The position numbers and the translations under genes are program-made. A model generated the notes under the pieces. That model saw only the letters and a list, made by a program, of their open reading frames with translations. It ran no database searches and had not been told where the DNA came from. This document shows positions 5,179 through 8,672 of a stretch of 8,672 nt of DNA, in pieces. Origin of the DNA: Selenomonadaceae bacterium (lineage in GTDB: Bacteria > Bacillota > Negativicutes > Selenomonadales > Selenomonadaceae); the NCBI GenBank assembly GCA_016286075.1, contig JAEERZ010000083.1, positions 1 through 8,672 of the forward strand, in the 5' to 3' direction. Every line of letters begins with the position of its first letter. Within the stretch, counting starts at the first letter, position 1.

Positions 5179-7017
5179 TTATTCTTCGCCTGAGATCATC
5201 GACGACGCCGTGCGAGATACCTCTTCGCACTGCGCGGAGACCTCCTCCGTGGCCGCCGAGATCCGCAAGATGTAATCCTTGATGGCGTTGACCTGATCGC
5301 CCATTTGCGTCGAGGCGTCCGCCATGCCGCGAACTTCCTTCGCAGCGGATTCCTGGTTCTTCTGCGTTTCGCGCACCGTCTCGTCGGTGGCCTGGGCCAG
5401 TTTCCGCACTTCGTCGGCTACCACGGCGAAGCCGCGGCCCGCTTCTCCGGCGTGGGCGGCTTCGATGGCCGCGTTCAGCGCCAAGAGATTCGTCTGGCCG
5501 GCAATCTTCATGATGTCGTTCGACGCGGCGGCGAAATCGTCCATCCGCTTGGAAACCATGCCCGTGCTGCTTGTCAGACGGGCGGAGGAGTCCGTGAGCG
5601 TTTCGATCTGCCGCGAGATATCGCTGACGTGCTTCGCGTTTTCGGCGCTGGCTTCCGCGACCTGATGGATCGCGTCGATGATTTCTTTGACCTTGCCAGA
5701 GATTTTGGTCTTCCTCTTCTCCGTTTCCGCCCAGAGGATGCGGTGCCGTTCGTAATCCACGCAGCTGTCCGGGACGTTCTTGCCGCGCTTCACCGCCTGG
5801 GCGAACCGCTTGCAGCTGCCGTAGCCGCAGGCGAAGCAGTTGATCTCCCGGGAGGCTTTCGTGACCTTTCCGAGGTCGTTGAAGACGTCGTCGAGGTTCT
5901 CGTCATCAAAGAAGCCGTGCACGTTCTTATCCGTGTAATTCCGCCGGAAATCGTCCACGTTCAGGTGCTCGTCGAAATAGACGAAGGGCGCGTACTCCGT
6001 TCCCTGCTCGGTGTGGCGGACGTTGGTTTCGACTTTGGACTGCTTCTTGCGGTTCGTCTGCGCGTCGATGTCGTCCAGTACGGCGTGTTTCATCGTGCCG
6101 GGACCCCGGTTGCAGCCCTCGCCGCAGTTCAGGATGTCCACCACCGTCGGCACCGGCTTGCCTTCCTGCCGCCGCTGCAAATACTCGCGCAGATACGGAT
6201 ATGCGTGCTTCGGCGATTCGATTTGCCGGACCCAAAGCTCGGGATTCGTCACGAAGATGTTTTCCTTGAGACCGCCGGGGCGGCTGTAGGTGTGGCCGAG
6301 CGCCGCTTCCATGCCCTCGAAATCATCGGCGGGGTAACTGCGGAGATTGACGGCCTCTCGCTCGATCTTCTCCTGCAATTTCTTGAAGGTCACGTTGTAC
6401 TGCACGAGGCCGTCGTTGTTCAAGTCGCCGATCTCGTCGGACTTCGCCACGCAGGGGGACAGGAACGCCAGTTTCTCCGTGACGTTCTGGTATTTCCTAA
6501 GATAGACCGCCAGGCACATCATCGGGCTGTGAATCGGCGAGAGATAGGGCAAGATGTCCGGAATGTACCGCTCGCAGTAATTGATGATTGCCGGGCAGGG
6601 CTGCGCCACGACGGATTCCAGCCGATATTTCTCAATGGCCCGCAGATACGCCCAAGTGGTGATGTCCGCGCCCATGGACACGTCGTAGATATGCTTGACG
6701 CCCTTGGATTTCAGCCATCCGAAAAGATGCGCGTAATCCTCGAAATTCACCTGCGCTGCGGGAGCCGCGATCACGGAAATGGGTTGGCCCGCCGCCAGAT
6801 CGCGGAAGAAGTCCTCCGTGTCGTCCGTATAATCGCGCGCGCCGTGGTCGCAGATGCCGAGGCACGCGCCGCAGTGAATGCAGTATTTGTCGTCCACGCG
6901 GACTTTTCGCAAATTGTCCGAGGATAGATAAGCTTCGTTGGCGCAGTCTACGGGGCAGACCTCGATACATTTGTTGCAGCCCGTGCATTTATCTTCATAA
7001 GTGAAAACCCGACCCAT
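5179..7017 (-). CDS. [FeFe]-hydrogenase-like sensor fused to a chemoreceptor (MCP) signalling domain
   Basis: A 612-residue protein with no membrane segment, so a cytoplasmic receptor. Domains in order: 2[4Fe-4S] ferredoxin with Cys11/14/17/21 and Cys46/49/52/56; a [FeFe]-hydrogenase large-subunit domain (about 80-310) with reduced H-cluster motifs QPCPAI (Cys141), SPCVAKSDE (Cys189) and NCGEGC (Cys298, Cys302); a second Fe-S module CFACGYGSC plus a distal Cys (Cys394, 397, 402, 419); then a coiled-coil signalling hairpin (about 435-612) with the conserved tip QTNLLALNAAIEAAHAGEAG (508-527). The four Cys that hold the H-cluster cubane are present. Pro140 stands where active enzymes have the proton-relay Cys of TSCCP, as expected of sensory rather than catalytic members. 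Signals would pass through CheW/CheA. No PAS domain is seen. The C-terminus lacks a CheR-tethering pentapeptide. ATG 7017-7015 has AGAGG (7030-7026) eight bases upstream. The function is inferred from domains. Confidence 0.9.
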   Translation of the reverse strand: MGRVFTYEDKCTGCNKCIEVCPVDCANEAYLSSDNLRKVRVDDKYCIHCGACLGICDHGARDYTDDTEDFFRDLAAGQPISVIAAPAAQVNFEDYAHLFGWLKSKGVKHIYDVSMGADITTWAYLRAIEKYRLESVVAQPCPAIINYCERYIPDILPYLSPIHSPMMCLAVYLRKYQNVTEKLAFLSPCVAKSDEIGDLNNDGLVQYNVTFKKLQEKIEREAVNLRSYPADDFEGMEAALGHTYSRPGGLKENIFVTNPELWVRQIESPKHAYPYLREYLQRRQEGKPVPTVVDILNCGEGCNRGPGTMKHAVLDDIDAQTNRKKQSKVETNVRHTEQGTEYAPFVYFDEHLNVDDFRRNYTDKNVHGFFDDENLDDVFNDLGKVTKASREINCFACGYGSCKRFAQAVKRGKNVPDSCVDYERHRILWAETEKRKTKISGKVKEIIDAIHQVAEASAENAKHVSDISRQIETLTDSSARLTSSTGMVSKRMDDFAAASNDIMKIAGQTNLLALNAAIEAAHAGEAGRGFAVVADEVRKLAQATDETVRETQKNQESAAKEVRGMADASTQMGDQVNAIKDYILRISAATEEVSAQCEEVSRTASSMISGEE

Positions 7018-7040
7018 TCAAATGACCTCTTTTCCTGTTC

Positions 7041-7098
7041 ATACAAATGCCGCCGCACACGTCCGGCGAAAATCGCGGCATGGCGGCGGCTCTTGTAT
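7041..7098 (-). promoter_or_regulatory. Long structured hairpin in the leader of the hydrogenase-like gene
   Basis: ATACAA (7041-7046) pairs with TTGTAT (7093-7098) and GCCGCCGC (7049-7056) with GCGGCGGC (7083-7090), separated by a 2x2 internal loop. The apex (7063-7078) can form a further short stem around AAA. In the minus-strand transcript this structure ends ten bases before the ribosome site at 7030-7026, leaving that site free. No T run follows, so it does not look like a standard terminator. It could protect the mRNA, attenuate read-through from rubrerythrin, or bind a regulator. The sequence does not say which. Confidence 0.6.
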
Positions 7099-7141
7099 CC
7101 CTGATTTAGAATACGCGCCCGTGAGGGCGGGGGTGTCGTTG

Positions 7142-7171
7142 CCGGAAGTCTTTCGGGAAGACCGTTTCCGG
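7142..7171 (-). other. Secondary hairpin downstream of rubrerythrin
   Basis: CCGGAAGTCTT (7142-7152) pairs with AAGAC (7158-7162) and TTCCGG (7166-7171), with a three-base bulge and a five-base loop. It lies about 30 bases past the rubrerythrin stop codon. No T run follows on the minus strand (the next bases are CAACGAC), so efficient rho-independent termination is doubtful. It may only stabilise the 3' end of the upstream message. Confidence 0.45.
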
Positions 7172-7202
7172 AACCGTAACCAGACGCGGTTTTAGGCTTG
7201 GG

Positions 7203-7775
7203 TTATTCCATTTCCTGCCGGATGGCGAAGAACGATTGCGGATGGCCGCAGACGGGGCACTCCTTCGGAGCCTCGACGGACTCGGCGATGAAGCCGCAGT
7301 TCGCGCACATCCAGAGCTTTTTCTCGCCGCGCTTGAAGAGCCGCTCGTTTTCGACGTTGGCCAGCACCAGGCGGTACTGCTGCTCATGGCGCTTCTCGAT
7401 TTCGGCGACGCGCTCGAAGAGATAGGCGATCTGCGGGAAACCCTCTTCTTTCGCTTTCTTCGCGAATTCGGGGTACATGCTGGTCCATTCCTCGTTTTCG
7501 CCTTCCGCCGCCATTTTCAGGTGTTCGGCGGTGGGCCTTGTCAGGCCGCCCAGGAGCCAGAACCAAATCTTCGCGTGGGCGCGCTCCTGGGCCGCCGTCT
7601 CGTCAAGGACGTCGGCGATCTGCCGCGCCATCTTCGGGTCCTTCTCCGCTTCCCGGGCGAAGAACGTGTACTTGACGTGGGCCTGGGATTCTCCGGCGAA
7701 TGCCGCCGCCAGGTTCTTCTCCGTCTCCGTGCCTTTCAGCCGCTTCATTTCCTCCATTGCTTTCTTCTCGTCCAT
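7203..7775 (-). CDS. rbr: Rubrerythrin (peroxide reductase)
   Basis: A 190-residue cytoplasmic iron protein that reduces hydrogen peroxide to water in anaerobes. The N-terminal four-helix domain has all di-iron ligands. By alignment with the Desulfovibrio protein they are Glu29 (AGESQAH), Glu64 and His67 (QERAHA), Glu93 and Glu96 (GENEEW), and Glu127 and His130 (EIEKRH). The C-terminal rubredoxin-like domain has Cys157, Cys160, Cys173 and Cys176 (CANCG and CPVCGHP) for the Fe(SCys)4 centre that passes electrons in. Length and domain order are typical, so it should be active. ATG 7775-7773 is supported by GGGGGAG (7788-7782) six bases upstream. No convincing promoter was found directly upstream. 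A Fur-like box (7918-7932) and an extended hairpin (7817-7858) occupy the upstream gap. The next gene in the same direction is the hydrogenase-chemoreceptor 185 bases away, with no clear terminator between them, so partial co-transcription is possible. Confidence 0.95.
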   Translation of the reverse strand: MDEKKAMEEMKRLKGTETEKNLAAAFAGESQAHVKYTFFAREAEKDPKMARQIADVLDETAAQERAHAKIWFWLLGGLTRPTAEHLKMAAEGENEEWTSMYPEFAKKAKEEGFPQIAYLFERVAEIEKRHEQQYRLVLANVENERLFKRGEKKLWMCANCGFIAESVEAPKECPVCGHPQSFFAIRQEME

Positions 7776-7816
7776 TGGTTTCTCCCCCTTTTTAAATTAA
7801 ATTTTGATTGTCGACA

Positions 7817-7858
7817 GCTAACCTTGCCGTCCCCTCAGGGGAGGGCAGGGGATTTAGC
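7817..7858. repeat. Extended imperfect palindrome, possible dispersed intergenic repeat
   Basis: Nested arms can be read inward: GCTAA (7817-7821) with TTAGC (7854-7858), CC (7822-7823) with GG (7850-7851), TGCC (7825-7828) with GGCA (7844-7847), then TCCCC (7830-7834) with GGGGA (7838-7842) around TCA. The CCCCTCAGGGG core resembles small GC-rich palindromic elements that recur between genes in many bacteria. Only one copy is in this window, so its repeat status is inference. It would lie in the rubrerythrin leader if the promoter is upstream of 7858. Confidence 0.45.
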
Positions 7859-7917
7859 ATTTTCGATCACGATCCGTATAAATGTTTATTTCGCCGCGGC
7901 AGGCGGAAATTCCTGCG

Positions 7918-7932
7918 TGAGAATGATTTTCA
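7918..7932. promoter_or_regulatory. Fur-like box upstream of rubrerythrin
   Basis: TGAGAATGATTTTCA matches the 7-1-7 Fur consensus of Firmicutes (TGATAATNATTATCA) at 12 of 14 defined positions. The symmetry extends imperfectly to 10-1-10 (7915-7935). It lies 143 bases upstream of the rubrerythrin start and 46 bases past the stop of the next gene upstream. Iron- or peroxide-responsive control of rubrerythrin would make sense, but no well-placed promoter was found beside it. Confidence 0.4.
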
Positions 7933-7978
7933 TGCAGCGCCGTTTTCCGCCGGCGTCGTCCCCGCCTTTCCCGCGCGG

Positions 7979-8672
7979 TCACGCGTTGTTCGGCGTCAGC
8001 GAAAAGCCCTGCCACGACTCGAGCATCAGCGGCCTCATGCCGTTCGGCTGGATTTTCGACTCGCGCAGCGCCTGCACCGGAAACCAGCGAATCGACGCCT
8101 TGAAACGCTCGTCGCCGCCCGCTCCGAAACCTGCGGCAAATTTCGAGGAAAACTCCGAGAACGCGCTTTGGCTCAACTCGATGCCGAGGCGGGTCGCGGC
8201 GTGGTCGAAAACGGCTTCCGGCGTGCCCTGCTCAGAGTAGATCCCGTAATTCCCGAACTCGGAAGCGATCGTCTGGATTTGCAGCGCGCCGTTCTGGAGG
8301 GAAACGCTTTGCAGCGATACGCGATACCCGGCGCCGCCGACGCGGGTCAGCGTGGCAACGTGGTAATACGTGATGCCGGTCTGTGCTTCGCGGACCGCGC
8401 TTTCCAAATAACGAAGGTTCGGGTCGATCTCGTCGTCGGTGAAGATGACGGCCACGGGGTCGAGCCGTTTGCCGTTGGCGCTGATTTCATACGCGTACAG
8501 CTTTCTTGACACGGGAATGGAAGCGATGTGCTCCCACGCCGAGCGCTCGTTCTCGTTTCGCGGTTCCGCCTCCTCCGGCACGCCGTTTCTCATTTCCTGC
8601 AAAAAGAGCAGTTCGATCCGGCCGTTTCCGTCGAGGTCCGTGACCGCGAAATCCCCGTTCTCGCGCAGACGC
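7979..8672 (-). CDS. Uncharacterised protein, C-terminal part (5'-partial)
   Basis: I do not recognise this family. The frame is open from the right edge of the window to TGA at 7981-7979, giving 230 residues of a longer protein. The first visible stretch, FAVTDLDGNGRIELLFL (8-24), has the DxDGNGxxE pattern of the calcium-binding loops found in FG-GAP/VCBS or EF-hand-like repeats, common in exported bacterial proteins. A mixed-polarity region follows, with strands likely at YAYEI, AVIFT, YRVSLQSVSLQ and IQTIA. The last 60 residues (AAGFGAGGDERFKASIRWFPVQAL) look like a small folded domain. There is no membrane segment or sorting signal in the visible part. The start lies outside the window, so any signal peptide cannot be judged. 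TTG and ATG codons near 8602 and 8593 are internal, because the reading frame and the loop motif continue upstream of them. Codon use resembles its neighbours. Confidence 0.75.
   Translation of the reverse strand, partial: RLRENGDFAVTDLDGNGRIELLFLQEMRNGVPEEAEPRNENERSAWEHIASIPVSRKLYAYEISANGKRLDPVAVIFTDDEIDPNLRYLESAVREAQTGITYYHVATLTRVGGAGYRVSLQSVSLQNGALQIQTIASEFGNYGIYSEQGTPEAVFDHAATRLGIELSQSAFSEFSSKFAAGFGAGGDERFKASIRWFPVQALRESKIQPNGMRPLMLESWQGFSLTPNNA

Noticed and set aside
5305..6927. Plus-strand open frame of 540 codons opposite the hydrogenase-chemoreceptor
   Set aside because: The minus strand shows unambiguous Fe-S, H-cluster and MCP motifs. The plus frame is a GC-bias shadow.
7236..8240. 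Plus-strand frame of 334 codons crossing rubrerythrin and the intergenic region
   Set aside because: It is antisense to rubrerythrin, which has all its metal ligands, and spans an intergenic palindrome and a second gene. No supporting start signals.

Overview
The window looks like chromosome from a GC-rich, strictly anaerobic Firmicute. Rubrerythrin, an [FeFe]-hydrogenase-type iron-sulfur protein, strong AGGAGG-type ribosome sites and sigma-A-type promoters all point that way. The mix of genes and the G+C level would suit the Negativicutes (Selenomonas/Megasphaera relatives). That placement is an impression from protein sequence, not the result of a search.

Layout. (1) 1-629, minus strand: 5' part of a gene for a small membrane protein with three predicted helices and a long acidic Pro/Glu-rich tail. 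It continues past the left edge. (2) 630-959: a 330-bp divergent control region. It has a good minus-strand promoter (805-833), and in front of the next gene a 13-bp tandem repeat that duplicates a TATAAT box. (3) 960-2942, plus strand: a PTS Enzyme I with an HPr-like domain fused to its N-terminus, followed by a terminator. (4) 3084-4379, plus strand: a Na+-coupled amino-acid symporter of the DAACS/SLC1 family with SstT-like binding-site residues, with its own promoter and terminator. (5) 4439-5031, minus strand: a complete mazEF toxin-antitoxin operon with an overlapping stop/start and a perfect palindrome over its -10 box. (6) 5179-7017, minus strand: a three-part protein made of 2[4Fe-4S] ferredoxin, [FeFe]-hydrogenase H-cluster domain plus a further Fe-S domain, and a chemoreceptor signalling domain. 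(7) 7203-7775, minus strand: rubrerythrin, with a Fur-like box and a hairpin upstream. (8) 7979-8672, minus strand: 3' part of an uncharacterised protein that begins outside the window.

How the genes may work together. Genes 6 and 7 form a plausible redox pair. Rubrerythrin removes peroxide, and the hydrogenase-chemoreceptor chimera looks like a soluble sensor that reports redox state or H2 to the chemotaxis machinery. No clear terminator separates them, so read-through from rubrerythrin is possible. The PTS enzyme and the symporter are separate transcription units, both concerned with nutrient uptake. The mazEF cassette sits between two strong hairpin terminators and is visibly more AT-rich than its neighbours, like an inserted module.

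The most unusual items are the hydrogenase-chemoreceptor fusion, with Pro where active hydrogenases have their proton-relay Cys, and the HPr-Enzyme I fusion, with Asp at the regulatory Ser46 position and Ser at the normally essential Arg17. No tRNA, rRNA, CRISPR array or transposase gene was seen.
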